A stretch of 64,000 bases of DNA from Geosiphon pyriformis (lineage: Eukaryota > Glomeromycota > Glomeromycetes > Archaeosporales > Geosiphonaceae): assembly GCA_016748015.1 (NCBI GenBank), contig JAAOMT010000012.1:175583-239582 (forward strand), written 5' to 3'. Within the stretch, counting starts at the first letter, position 1, and each line of letters opens with the position of its first letter. Shown piece by piece: positions 46,184 to 57,690 of this stretch. Made by a program: the position numbers and the translations under genes. The notes under the pieces were generated by a model that saw only the letters and a program-made list of their open reading frames with translations, was not told where the DNA came from and searched no databases.

Positions 46184-46500
46184 AAACTAATATGCATTGA
46201 TTGCAGTAAGAAATTGTTGTCAATGAGCACTTGTTGTGGTGACAATGAGAAATACACTTTGGCAACAAAATTCTACTGTTACTCATGTGTCATTGAACAC
46301 TTTGAAAGGCCAAAACAGGTTAGAAAATAGGACAATGAATTATGCTTGGCTTGTAGAAAAACTCTTCTGGACAAAGAAATGTGGAATAACATTCCTGGGT
46401 AAGAAGGAACATGTGACAAATTGTGTCAATACATGATTCTCATAAGTAACTGGATGAGAAAAAAAATGTCCATAGACACTGTTTGAAGACAAGCTGTCAA
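46184..46500 (+). pseudogene. Cys-rich (CX2C) module of G2
   Basis: In the pol frame: CIDC, a CC pair, CYSCVIEH, CLACRK and CDKLCQ, which are four or more CX2C or CX3C pairs within about 75 residues, with stops at 46328 and 46400. Spacing suggests two zinc sites (RING- or zinc-ribbon-like). It lies between protease and dUTPase and is also seen, decayed, in G3 and G4. I do not know this module from ordinary Ty3 elements. A role in RNA or chromatin contact is only a guess. Confidence 0.6.
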
Positions 46501-46559
46501 ATGTCTGGATGGGTGTCCACACAATAATAACAAAATCTGGCAAATAGCACTTGCCAAAA

Positions 46560-47065
46560 TAGAAGGAGTGACCCCAAAAGAAATAAAAATAATTAAAAAT
46601 AATCCACCTGAATCTATAGAACTTGACTGGGATCCAAAACCAATCATAAATCTCCTAGATCCAGAACAATTTTACAAACATTATCAAGAGCTAGCACCTA
46701 CTATGAAAGAACAAAAGCAATGTTTGGAGCAGTTGAATACTTGATTATGTCAATATTGCTTAATTTCCTATGACTTTCAATATTGTAATGAGTGTGACTT
46801 CATTTACAATCCACCACCATGCATAATCTACACAATCTCAAAAGAAGAACCAATCAACAGCTGCACATTGGAATTGGAATCAGTTTTCAATCCTGATTCA
46901 AACTCTGACAATAACAATGATGAAAACACCAGTTTCAGCTCCATGCAATATGGCAACAAAAATATCAATAATTCAAACTCCAATTCAAATCCCAAAATAT
47001 ATATTGCACTTCCTGATCTCTCTAAAGAGCAGGAACTCAAATAGTATAATAATAATAATGAAAAT
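46560..47065 (+). pseudogene. Pre-dUTPase acidic segment of G2
   Basis: EIKIIKNNPPESIELDWDPK, then YQELAPTMKEQK, a Cys cluster DFQYCNECDF and an Asn/Ser/Asp-rich stretch (46890-47000), ending LSKEQELK just before dUTPase. Same frame as dUTPase. Function unknown. Confidence 0.6.
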
Positions 47066-47068
47066 ATC

Positions 47069-47470
47069 ATGCCAAAATGTGCACATGATACCAATGCAGG
47101 GTTTGATCTAAGATATTCAGAAAAAGAAGTCATTAAATTAGAACCAAATTTGCACACATGTATTGATCTCAAAATAGCTCTAGAAATTCTAGCAACAACC
47201 ATAGTTCAACTAGCATCTAAAAGTAGTTTAGTGAAAAAAGAAATCAACATCAGAGGAGAGATAATTGATGTAAGATACATAGAAAATATTATTGCCATAC
47301 TACAAAATGATTCAGAAAAAACCTATATTATAGAACCAAATAAAAAGATAGCACAGGCAATATTCTTACCTCTGGTGAAAATATCTTAGTTAGTTTTAAT
47401 GGGAAAGAGGGAAAAATTAGGTATAACAGCAAAAGGGATACAGAGATTTGGATCAATGGATAGAATAGAC
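47069..47470 (+). pseudogene. dUTPase of G2
   Basis: Motif 1 NAGFDLRY, motif 2 SKSSLVKKE, motif 3 GEIIDVRYIENI, motif 4 KKIAQAIFLP, then after a TAG at 47387-47389 motif 5 QRFGSMDRID near 47442-47470. In motif 3 the usual Tyr-Thr-Gly is Tyr-Ile-Glu. Activity cannot be judged from a mutated copy, though the fold is clear. It would lower dUTP during reverse transcription. Confidence 0.9.
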
Positions 47471-47990
47471 ATACCAGTCAATATAGCAAAGGAAGAAATG
47501 GTTGACAAAGGAGAAATTATCTCAACTTGTCAATCAATTTTTATTCCACTATATGACTAGTATATGTTAGTCATAAAAAGAGAAGTAAAGGATCAAGCTC
47601 AATTGTTTGAAGCAGAAGCCACTATTTGTAAATCAGGAGAAATTGGACTCACTAATCTCTACATATCAGCCAAAAGCCCCAAAAACATCAAAATTTCCAT
47701 CTATAACACAACTGAAAAGGTCATCAAAATACCAAAAAGAACTATTATTGGATATTTAACTACTCAAGTTGAGAATCAACTACCAAACCACATTCCAGAT
47801 TTTCCACAATTTTGTGGATATGTGGACATCACTTCACAAACCATCTATAGATGAAGTGAATGTTATTTGCTCCAACCAGAACAATTGGAACAGATAAACA
47901 TGGAGAATCTAAACCCACTCCAATAAATGCAACTGAAAATGTTACTCAACAATTTTAATAACATCTTTGCCAGTGAAAATGAATTTGGCT
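47471..47990 (+). pseudogene. dUTPase-RT connector of G2
   Basis: Mostly open at 47564-47854: VKDQAQLFEAEATICKSGEI, IKISIYNTTEKVIKIPKRT, DFPQFCGYVDITSQTIY, then FASENEFGCTNI as the lead-in to RT. Same frame as its neighbours. Confidence 0.65.
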
Positions 47991-49293
47991 GCACCAATAT
48001 TATTCAGCATCAGATTAAGACTGGAGATGTGATGCCAATTAAACAAAAAGCATACAGAATATCACCAGCTAGCCATGAGATCATTCATCAAAAAATTAAC
48101 TGAATGCTTGACAATAGGCTAATTCAGCCATCAATAAGTCTATGGTTATCACTAGTAGTACTGATCTGTAAAAAAAATGAGAAAATCCGTTTTTGTGTAG
48201 ACTACCAGAAACTAAATAGAGTAACAAAGGGTGATAGCTATCCAACTTTAAAGATCCAAGAACTATTTGACACTTTTGGAGAAAATAAATGGTTCTCCAC
48301 ACTGGATTTAGATAGTAATTACTGGCAAGTAGCCATGGATCCAGCCAACAAAAAAAAAACAGTGTTCACCACAAAAAAAGGAAATTTTGAGTTTAAAGTC
48401 ATGCCATTTGGCTTGATGAATGCTCCAGTCATATTCCAATGGCTTATGAAAATTGTTTATACTGGACTACTATGGAAATCAGTAGTCATATACTTAGATA
48501 ACACCAATGTGTTCTCAAAAACATTTGATGATCATCTACATCATTTCCAACAAGTATTCAAAAGGTTAAGAAGAGCTAAATTGAAACTAAATGCAACCAA
48601 ATGTTTCTTTGAAAAAACTGAACTCAAGTTTTTGGGACATGTAGTGAGCAAAGACAGAATCAAAACAGATCCAGACAAGATTGAAGTAGTTAAGAACTTT
48701 CCAGTACCAGCCAACTTGTCAGAACTAAGGGCATTTTTGGAATTTGCAGGCTACTATTACCACTTCATTAAGAATTTTTCTAAACTAGCTCAGCCACTTC
48801 ACTATCTACAAACCAAAAATGTGAAGTATGAATGGACTAAAACTCAACAAGAAGCATTCAACATATTGAGAAGAAAGCTTATCCAAGCTCCAGTATTGAT
48901 GTATCCAGATTACAACAAACTATTCATCATTACTACTGATGCATCAGGTCAAGCATTGGGAGCAGTATTCTTACAGAAAAGACCTGATGGAAGAGAACAT
49001 TCAATAGCTTATGCCAGTAGAAATTTAAGTCCAGCTGAAAAGAACTATGGAACTCTAGCACTGGAATACTTAGCTATCTATTGGGCTGTCATCAAGTGGA
49101 AAAAATACTTGAATTAAAAGTTTGAGGTGCACACTGATCACAAAGAATTGACTTCAATACAAAAACAAGAATTTGCAGATGATTGCCATATCAGATAGAA
49201 AATAGAACTTTCATTATTCAATTATACAGTACATTATAAAAAAGGAAAAGACAATGAAAATGCTGATGAATTGTCACGAATGAGACAAATCTA
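47991..49293 (+). pseudogene. RT and RNase H of G2
   Basis: A 337-codon open frame (48104-49117) covers most of RT and the start of RNase H: FCVDYQKLN, WFSTLDLDSNYWQV, MPFGLMNAPVIFQ, YLDNTNVFSK (second Asp of YLDD changed to Asn), FLGHVVSKD, then RNase H ITTDASGQALGAVFLQ, SRNLSPAEKNYGT and, past a TAA at 49115, HTDHKEL and NADELSRM. Apart from the YLDN change and a few stops, this is the best preserved RT in the window. Confidence 0.93.
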
Positions 49294-49319
49294 AAAACAT
49301 TTCAACCCAAAAATATAAC

Positions 49320-50690
49320 AAAAGATGAACACACAAAAATACCAACAACTCCAGTATTATATAAATACTCAATCATTCAAGAAGAAATTATCTCAAAAAG
49401 AACAAAACAACATAAAACAGCAATCAAAATATTTCTTCAATCATCAAAATATACTTTACCAGAAAAACAAAAGGAATCCAGACCAACCAACCAGAGTAAT
49501 TACAGAATCAGAAAAAGAAACAATATTGTTTAACATGCACTCAGATCCAACAGCAGGACATTTTCATAAAGAAGCAATCATAGAAAAAACCAAAAAAAGA
49601 TACTATTGGCCATCAATGTATCCAGACATTATCTAATATGTTCAAAACTGTAATGCTTGTCAAAGAAAAGGAGGAACAAAACCCAGTGAACTATTGAGAC
49701 CAATCAAAGTAAGACAATCATTTGACCATATCAGAATTGATTTAGTTGAACCATTAACAATCACCAGTAGAGGCAACAAATATATCGCAATAGCCATTAA
49801 CTATCTCACTAAATAGCCAGAAGCAAAAGCCATTCAAAAAGCAGATGCAGAATTCATTGCCAAATTTGTTCATTAAGATTTGATTTGTCGACATAAATGT
49901 CCAAAAGAACTATTATCAGATCAAGGAACTCACTTTGTGAACAGAACATTAGCAGAATTAAGTCAGAGATTTGGAATCAAAAAACCATTATCATTACCAT
50001 ACTATCCACAAACAAATGGGTTAGTTGAGAGATTTAACAGAACATTGTGTGAAGCAATTGCCAAGATCAATCAAGAAAACCAGGATGAATGGGATTTGTT
50101 CATATCATCAGTATTATTTGCTTATTGGACAATGAAGCAAGACACTACATAAACAACACCATTCGAATTAGTATATAGTAGAACAGCAACATTACCAGTT
50201 GAGATGGAAGTCACCACTTATCCAACAGAACCAATAACTGAAAACAATTTTCAGAAAACATTGCTAAAAAGAACATATGACTTAATGGAAACATTAGAAA
50301 ATAAATGGTGAAGAGCAGCTGATAACATTCAAAAGTCACAAGAAAAACAAAAAAAAAGACATGATAATTAATTACCAGACAAACCAGTTGAATTCAAGAT
50401 TGAAGACAAAGTATTTTTACATTATACCAAAATGAAAAAACAATAGAGTAGAAAATTTGACTCCAAATGGGATGGACCATTTCACATAAAAGAAATTCTG
50501 AGAAATGAAGCTTATAAACTAAGATAAGACAACAAAATCTTAGCCAAAGCAGCACATAATAATCGACTGAAACCATATCACCAAATAGCAACATTATCTA
50601 CTAATAACATTCCACAATTAGGAGTACAACAAATACTAGTCCAACCAGATAAGATTCCATGAGATCTGAAACCAATCATAATCATTGGAC
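49320..50690 (+). pseudogene. Integrase of G2
   Basis: Zinc finger HSDPTAGHFHKEA with CNACQ (49540-49665). Core RIDLVEP (D), SDQGTHFVN (D) and TNGLVERFN (E) are all kept, so the DDE triad is intact although stops occur at 49636, 49817, 49876 and 50150. The C-terminal part carries DKVFLHYTK and KFDSKWDGPFHI, the GPF-like block of Ty3 integrases (about 50410-50480). Confidence 0.9.
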
Positions 50691-50700
50691 CAAACATGTA

Positions 50701-51390
50701 AAATCAAACAATAAAAGAGTAGATAAAGACACAGTATATGTGACAAAAGCAACCAAAAAAATGGAAATACCAGACCATATTCACACCATAGCTTAGCAAT
50801 TATTCCAGGCATTAAGTCAACAATCATTAGACATGGAAATTATTGTTAATAACCAAACAATTTGCTATTAAAACACCAAAAAAAAGACAAAGAATACACC
50901 ATATTAGCAAATACCAAAGAATGATAAAAACAGGTCAAATAACATAATAGAAAAAGTAAAGAACACTTTTGGGAAAATACCTATTATGGCACCAACAGAA
51001 AAACTTACAAAAGAGAATTGAAAGCAATGAACAGAACAACTTTCAATATTATACTATTACTACCAATTAGGTCAAAAGTTGAATATTCAGGAGTTGTATA
51101 TCAACAAATCCAAGAGAGTATTTAACCAAAACATAATACGGCAAATTGAAGAATTTATTGGTAAAAAGACGAACTCAACACTATATGTGAGAACAATTTA
51201 TTGACTGCACAACATATTTCAAAACTATCCAGAAATACTGTTACACTCTAATATGAAAACCATAACCATTAATCAATGGAGAAAAATGAACAAGATACAA
51301 GTAAAAAACGTGAAAAATAAAATTGAACAAACAATACTAGAAAAAAAAGTATTAGAGCTAATTCAAAATGAAGATTTCGACAGAACTTAA
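50701..51390 (+). pseudogene. Post-integrase ORF of G2, unknown
   Basis: About 230 codons in a frame different from pol, ending TAA at 51388-51390, 20 bp before the LTR. Readable segments: DKDTVYVTKATKKMEIPDHI, LFQALSQQSLDMEIIV, then from ATG 50986 MAPTEKLTKEN, LGQKLNIQELYINKSKRVF, EEFIGKKTNSTLYVRTIYW-like text and VLELIQNEDFDR. Stops are TGA/TAG/TAA at positions fitting Trp or Gln. G3 has the same ORF. Ty3 elements usually end pol at the integrase, so this is an accessory protein or a downstream env-like slot, but no signal peptide or membrane span is visible. The family is unknown. Confidence 0.6.
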
Positions 51391-51394
51391 TATT

Positions 51395-51410
51395 AAAAAG
51401 AAGGAGATAA
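51395..51410 (+). other. Polypurine tract of G2
   Basis: AAAAAGAAGGAGATAA immediately before TGTTAT of the 3' LTR. Confidence 0.8.
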
Positions 51411-52330
51411 TGTTATTCATAAAAAAAAGAAACAGATATAGGAAAATAGTAGACCAATAAGAGAACAGTATTTAGCATATGAGCACATTGTTTAGCTATG
51501 TAGAGCAATATCAGAAATCATGGCACATTGCTTAGCAATGTGAAGCAATATCAGAAAGCAAGGCACATTGTTTAGCAATATGGAGTAATGTTAGAAAATT
51601 AGGGCACATTACTCAGCAATGTGAGCATTGCTTAAGAAATCATAGCACATTGCTCAGAAATGTGAGCAATTTCATAGAATATTAATTATGTATATATAAC
51701 AGTAGTATTAGAAGTAAAAAAATCAGAATCTTTTTATTAAAGACCTCTCAGTTTTAGATTTCATCTAAAAAACAACTTTTCATTCACAAGTATTAATAAA
51801 TAATTATTCACTATTTCAATCTACTTTCCACTATTAACACTTCATCTTGATAGCAATTGATACTTAACCACACTGAAACAATAGTTCTTAATCATGACTA
51901 TTAATGAATACTGACTTGTGCATTGTCTGGGCTCATTTTTTTATTTTCTTTTATTTTTATTTTCTTGATTTTATTTGTTGTATACTAACTGATTAAGAAT
52001 TAAAGTGCTAAGTAATTAACATCACAGATAGTCTGATAAAAGACCCAGAAATAAGAGTAAAATTATATATATATTAACAAATAGCTTACTAGAAGGGCAC
52101 AAATGCCAGAATAAACTGGCCACCAAACTGAAGACAGAAATTGGGAACACTATGCACCAACCCACTACTTTATCATTAAATCTCTGTCCATTATATAAAA
52201 GATTCTCAATTAAAACCTTCAAATAAAGACAACATACTAATATTACCACTACCAGCCATCAGAGTAAATACTAAACACTAAGTTACGGATTTGTTATTTG
52301 ATTTGAGACTCCAAATAATCACCTGTAATA
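51411..52330 (+). repeat. 3' LTR of G2
   Basis: 920 bp, same length as the 5' LTR. Differences seen are mainly transitions (TGTTATTCAT for TGTTACTCAT, GTAATA for GTAACA). Contains the ATTGCT array and TATATATA at 51691. Confidence 0.92.
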
Positions 52331-52584
52331 TCATCAAAAAAAGCATATTATCTACTTAAAAAACACTATTCACCAGGAAAGATAAAACCATCTAATTAAG
52401 CATACCAGCCATTAAAAAAGTTAAATTCATCTAATTAGACACACCAGCCATTAAGAAATATAAATATCTAATTAAGCACACCTGACAATAAAAGAAGTTA
52501 AAACCATCCAATTAGGTATATTGGCTATTAGGAAAAGCAATTATCTACTTAAGAAACACCAGTCATCCAAAAAAATAAAATCAT
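52331..52584 (+). repeat. Family-B LTR, copy b, middle piece
   Basis: Continuation of the minisatellite after G2: ATCTACTTAAGAAACACCAG-type and CCATCTAATTAGACACACC-type units. Interrupted again at 52584. Confidence 0.75.
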
Positions 52585-53494
52585 TGTTACAAATAATTAT
52601 TTGGAGTCTCAGATCAAATAACAAATCCATAACTTGGTGCTCAATATCTTGATGATATTGGTAATACTGGTACATTGATTGTATCTAAAGGTTTTAGAGT
52701 TGAGTCTTTTGTATAATAAACAGAGATTCAATGACAATGTAGTTGGTTGGTAAGTTGTTTTTCCAATTTCTGTCTTCAGCATAGTGGTTGGTTTATTCTG
52801 GCAGTTGTGCTCTTCTGGTAAGCTATTCGTTAATATATATATGATTCTACTCTTATTTCTGGGTCTTTTACCAGGCTATCTGTGATATCAATTACTCAGC
52901 ACTTTAATTCCTAATCAATTAGTATACAATAGTAAAATCAAAGAAAAAAAAATAAAAGAAATAAAGAAATAAGCCAAGACAATACACAAGTTAGTATTCC
53001 GTTAATAGTCATGATCAAGAGCTATTGTTCCAGTGTGGTTAAGTATTAATTTCTACCAACATTAAATGTTGATAGTGGAGAGTAAATTAAGATAGTGAAT
53101 AATTATTTATTGATATCTGTGATGTAGAATGTTGCTTAGGTTAAATCTAAATTAAGAAGTCTCTAAAAGGAAAGATTCTACTTTCTTTACTTCTAACATT
53201 ACTGCTATATATATACATAATTGATGTTCTATAAGATTGCTCACATTCTCGAGCAATGTGCTATGATTTCTTGAGCAATGCTCACATTGCTGAGCAATGT
53301 GCCTTAATTTTCTAGTATTGCTCTATATTGCTGAGCCATGTGTCATGTTTTCTGATATTGCTCCACATTGTTGAGCAATGTGTCATGATTTTTGTTATTG
53401 CTCTACATTGCTAAACAATGTGTTCATGTGCTAAATACTATTCACTTATTGGTCTACTATTTTCCCTATATCTGTTTTCTTTTTATGAGTAATA
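52585..53494 (-). repeat. Solo LTR, family A, in family-B LTR
   Basis: 910 bp, TGTTACAAATAATT at the left and TTTTATGAGTAATA at the right. Flanks TCAT (52581-52584) and CCAT (53495-53498) are a 4-bp duplication differing by one C-to-T. ATTGCT array at 53240-53420; TATATATATA at 53206-53215 (reverse orientation). Confidence 0.9.
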
Positions 53495-54206
53495 CCATCT
53501 AATTAAGCATATTGGCTATAAGAAAAGAAAGGAAAACATACCATTAAATTAAATAAGAGAAGACAAATTCCATCCAAATAAACATATTAGTCATAAAGAA
53601 AAAAGATGCATTGGCTCTTAAACTATTTAGAAACACTAGTTATTAGGCTATCTAATTAGATGTACTTTTAAATAATTTAGATGCAATAATTATAAAAAAA
53701 CTTACCAATAAGAATATTAATTGGTTCTTAAGAATCAAATTTTGAATGATTCTTAGTAGGATAATCTAATTTATTCTTAACTTTAAGGACTGTTGGTTAC
53801 AAAATCTCAATTACAGATTACAAAATATAGCTGGTGATTAATACACTAGTAATACAAAGATTATCTATTAATGAAAGATTTTTACAAGATCATTTTTATA
53901 AATAATCACAAATAATGCAAAATAAACACAATATAATAAAAACAATAATTATAAGATTTTTTTTTAATTTTTTGCTAATAATCTTAGAATATGCAAAAAA
54001 ATTTGAATAGTTAATTATTTACCATTTATATAAACTAGATCCAATTTTTAAATGTATTACTAAAGAGTAAATTACAGTTCAGTTTTATCTTGAAACTGGC
54101 AGTTCTTGGATTGGACAGATTGATTAATATTCTTATTCACCAGTTATTAAATACAATATACAGCAACTTAATTGGTAATACTGGCTGTGATTTATTAATA
54201 ATTTTT
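53495..54206 (+). repeat. Family-B LTR, copy b, right piece
   Basis: Aligns with 18870-19580 almost base for base. Nearly every difference is C-to-T or G-to-A relative to that copy, and CpG is almost gone. Confidence 0.8.
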
Positions 54207-54617
54207 TAATATTTGATATAATTCTCATCTTGGATTTTAATAATTACTTCTTTTATGTTCTTCTCTTCAACACTTACAACAACTGTTTCATAAACCAGTT
54301 GGTATCTTATCATAAGAATAATGAAAATATTAAATGAAGTTACAAAATAAACAGACAGATCTATTGATATATTAGAAAGTTGAACTTTTTGTTAATTCTG
54401 AATCTTGTTTAAAAATTGAATATATTAATAAACTGGTTGGTTCTATCAATTTTAACTCTTTAGTTGTATGGGTTGTATGTAATAGCATTGTGTTAGTTGG
54501 TTCTTGTTTAAATAACAGCATTTTTGATTATGACTTATAGAACTTTTTGTAAAGAACTATTATGACTTTATTAACAATTTTTATATTACTGATTATAGCC
54601 TTATTTACAGAGACCAT
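54207..54617 (-). pseudogene. Decayed copy of the zinc-knuckle ORF
   Basis: Counterpart of 19586-19996 with the same ATG (MVSVNKAII) and about the same length. Stops at former Gln, Trp or Arg codons. The knuckle reads CLFCNFI then YFHYSY, so its last Cys is lost. It shows what transition mutation does to the intact copy. Confidence 0.75.
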
Positions 54618-54625
54618 ATTTTTGG

Positions 54626-55398
54626 AGATTGTTTTAGTTATTAAAACTACCTTATCTTTGTTGGTTATGTTCAAGTTTTGAATTATGACTTGGTTTGTTT
54701 AGACTAAATTATTGTGAAGTACAAATATTTGAACATTAATGTCCTTTTTTATTGTTTTGACAAGTTCGTGTTTTTTTATTAATAAAATTCATAATAGATT
54801 TGAGATTATAATATACTTGTTATTGAGATATTAAAATTGGTCACTTTTATTATATTATTATTATATAATAGAATATAACAATTATATATAAACAGATTCA
54901 AATCTTAAAACTAATATAAAGATATTTCAATAATAAAAATTATAAAAATTTAAATAAAATTTTATAATTAGCTAATAATTTCAATTTATTATTTAAACTA
55001 TTTAAAAAAAAATTTAATTTATAATTTTTTAAAACCAAATATAATAATAAATTATGATTTTATTAATTAAATTTAAAAATAATAATTTTTTTTTGTTTTT
55101 TTTTAATTAATTAAAAATGAAAATATTAAGAAAAATATATAATTATTTAAAAAATAAATTGAAAAAATTGAAAATAATATATTTTATATGATTCATACTT
55201 AGTTTAGATTGATTATTTAATATATTGTACTAGACCATGTTTGGACCTCACTCATTAAATAAAAAAATAAAAAAAAAATATTTTTAATATTTAATATATA
55301 TTTTATATAATAAAAACCACTATATAAATTTTTTATTTTAAATTATTATAATATTTAATTTACAGTATATAAAACTAAATAAAATAAATTTTAATAAA
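54626..55398. other. A+T-rich spacer
   Basis: No gene seen. Poly(A)/poly(T) runs; ends at the LINE tail. Confidence 0.5.
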
Positions 55399-57690
55399 TT
55401 TTTTTTTTTATTATGTTTTAATAAGGTGTGTCCAAACACTATCTAATACTATGTGCCACTAGAGAATTACAAATTAGATGTGAATCATGCATTTTCTATA
55501 TGTGACAAACCACCTGAATCAGTCAAAACACTAACTAAGCTGAAACAATAGAAGGTAGGAATAATCCCAACTCACAAATTTTTTCAATTATACCATTCAG
55601 ATTCCTAGAATCAAAAATAAACTCACTAAGAAATAATCTAGTAGATTCAACACTACTCTTAACCTCAGTACCTGACATCTACCACAAAGCAATAACACAT
55701 TTAACAGTATCTTCATTCAAAAAAAAAGATTTGGTGGTCTGTATATTATTATAATCCATGCCACCAAAGTCAACTTCAGATCTAAGACAAACAATGTCCT
55801 TAAACACACCAACCAAAAAATTGGCAAAATTGTTAGAAGCATATTTTATAGAAAGAAGATCTTTCTTTAATTGAACAGCATTATCATCAAGAAAACAAGA
55901 TACCAAGGCAACCAAAGAGCCAACAGACTCAACAATAGACTTTACCAAAGCAGCCAAATCCAAAATTTGCTTTTCCAAAGAGTTTAATCTGGACCCAACA
56001 GCAGGATTAACAACAGCCACAAAAGGGGTGAAAGCCATCAAAGAAGGAAATTCAGACATAACAGGAGAAGCAAATGCTTTAGCATAAGACAAAGAACCAA
56101 CAAAATGTGGTTTGAACACCTTGGGAATCTTAAGAAAGGGAAATGAAGCAACTTTACAGTCTACAGCCAAGTGACCTGTTTCTTGACACTAAAAACAATA
56201 CTGACAATTAGGAGTCTCCTACCAGATATGGCACTTTCTAAGCATACTAGTTTTGGCAACAGCAAAGTCCAAATCAGCTTGGAAGCCAAACATAATTAGA
56301 GCAAAGCAGAGATGACAACCAGAATTAAAAGACTGAGAAATGAAACAAGACTGGCCACCAACCTAAAAAATCATATTACTGATTTCAAAAACAGTACAGC
56401 CAAGAGGAAAGTTGACCAACTTGGTCTTAAACCTATTACAAGACAAAATAGTCTTATTTTAATTCACCAAGGGAAGGATTCTAACACTATTTCTGTTCAC
56501 TAATACTGACCAATGATTCAAAGCAGATATGGCAGAATTCAACTTCTCAAAATAAACCACCACATATTGCCAAATGCCAGCAGGCTTCAGCATAACACGA
56601 GTAACCATACCAAAAACACTAAGAGCTGTCTTAATGTTAGCAGCAGACATATCCAAAGGCACATTATGCAGTGCAACAGCAGCAAAAGGGAATTCAGACT
56701 CAGAAACCACCAAAAACTTGGCAATTTTAAGAGTGGCAAAACAAACAGAGCTTGTAAGCTCAACTAAAAACACAGCATCTAAAGAGGTTTGAAAAGCAAA
56801 TTCCACACAAAAAAGCTTCACATTGTCTTTTAAAACAGACTTAGCATCCAAAAAACCATGTACAGATTGAAAAACAGCCTTAATATGAGCCAATTTGATT
56901 TTAAAAGTAGCACCAGACACTAGAGTAGAGGCCATCCACCCAGCAAATCTTTGATGATTAGTAATAGTTTCCCAAGCACCACCAGAAATAGCACCAGAAA
57001 CTAGAGGAAGAGATAATTCAGTTTTTATTTGATTAGCCCAGTTCTCAAGAACAGGTGACCCAACAGGAAGAGATTGTTTTGCTTCTAAAACCAGCAATAA
57101 TCTGCTGGAAGACACTACATTTGGCAACACAGCCAGTAGTTGATCTAAGCCTATCTTGGATGACGTGCCAGATGATGCTATAAAAATATCATCTAAGATC
57201 TCATTGAAAACCACAAAGAAGTTTGGTGTAACAATAGCAGAGGCAAGCAACTGCCCCCACTTTTCTGAACTTTTGGTTTTTTTGACCATTTTTTTTGAAA
57301 AGATGGTGCTAGAAGCACCAGGTGTTGAATCTATAGAAAAAAAAACCAGCTTATTTACTGGTCTATTATTAAAAACTTTTGGGCTCTTAGTCAGAATAAA
57401 GACAATACTGGAACTAACCCAAGTGTGTCTCTTTGAGGGAACTTTGACTGGTGAGAAACCAGCCAAAGATGAGGAAGTTGCTTTAGTGGCTATCAAAGGC
57501 AACTTATCACAATTATTGAATAGAAGAAAGGCTTTTAAAACATTCTGCCTAGTTGTTTCTACAACAGAAAGAGCTTCTCTGGTTGAAATTTTATTAGATA
57601 TCTTAGGACAGATATTAGGTGCAGCTTTTTTACTCTTTGCTCTGGTTGTGGTCATAAAATTAAGGAGACAAAGAGTTTTTTTTTCCTAAT
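55399..57690 (-). mobile_element. ORF1-only LINE, copy 2
   Basis: Same unit as 26792-29032 in reverse. The 3' tail on the minus strand reads GTGTTTGGACACACCTTATT then an A-rich run (55399-55409 as T on plus). The 5' end is at an A-run next to ACTCTTTGTCTCC. No ORF2. Confidence 0.75.
55535..57655 (-). pseudogene. LINE ORF1 (RRM-like and CCHC protein), copy 2
   Basis: 706 codons without frameshift, five internal stops. The first 398 residues are open (57655-56459): Lys/Ser-rich N-terminus, then an RRM-like fold at about residues 322-396 with VALHNVPLD (RNP2-like) and WQYVVVYFE (RNP1-like). A second RRM-like part follows at 56220-56450. CCHC knuckle at 56156-56197: all four ligands are present, but one stop lies inside. 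C-terminal part (55679-56170) with heptad-like LNSLEKQILDLAALVKSIV. Compared with copy 1, all five stops are C-to-T or G-to-A of CAA, CAG or TGG. Starts at a good ATG (MTTTRAKSKK). Confidence 0.85.

Larger units (their letters stand above)
42283..52330 (+). mobile_element. Ty3/gypsy element G2, full length (family A)
   Basis: 10,048 bp with two 920-bp LTRs, a primer site, gag-pro-pol, an extra ORF and a polypurine tract. It sits inside a family-B LTR. The flanks CTAT (42279-42282) and TCAT (52331-52334) each differ by one C-to-T from CCAT, the word at this place in other minisatellite units, so the target duplication was probably CCAT. It is the reference copy for the family. Longer open segments remain than in G3, but stops and altered catalytic residues make it inactive. 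Confidence 0.93.

Noticed and set aside
47069-47470. Host dUTPase gene or an endogenous retrovirus
   Set aside because: It is in frame with RT and integrase between LTRs, at the same place in three copies. No env-like protein with signal peptide or membrane span is visible, so it is a gypsy retrotransposon domain.
56312-56792. Plus-strand ORFs across the LINE copy 2
   Set aside because: They are shadows of the ORF1 frame on the minus strand, which has the RRM-like and zinc-knuckle motifs and a matching second copy.
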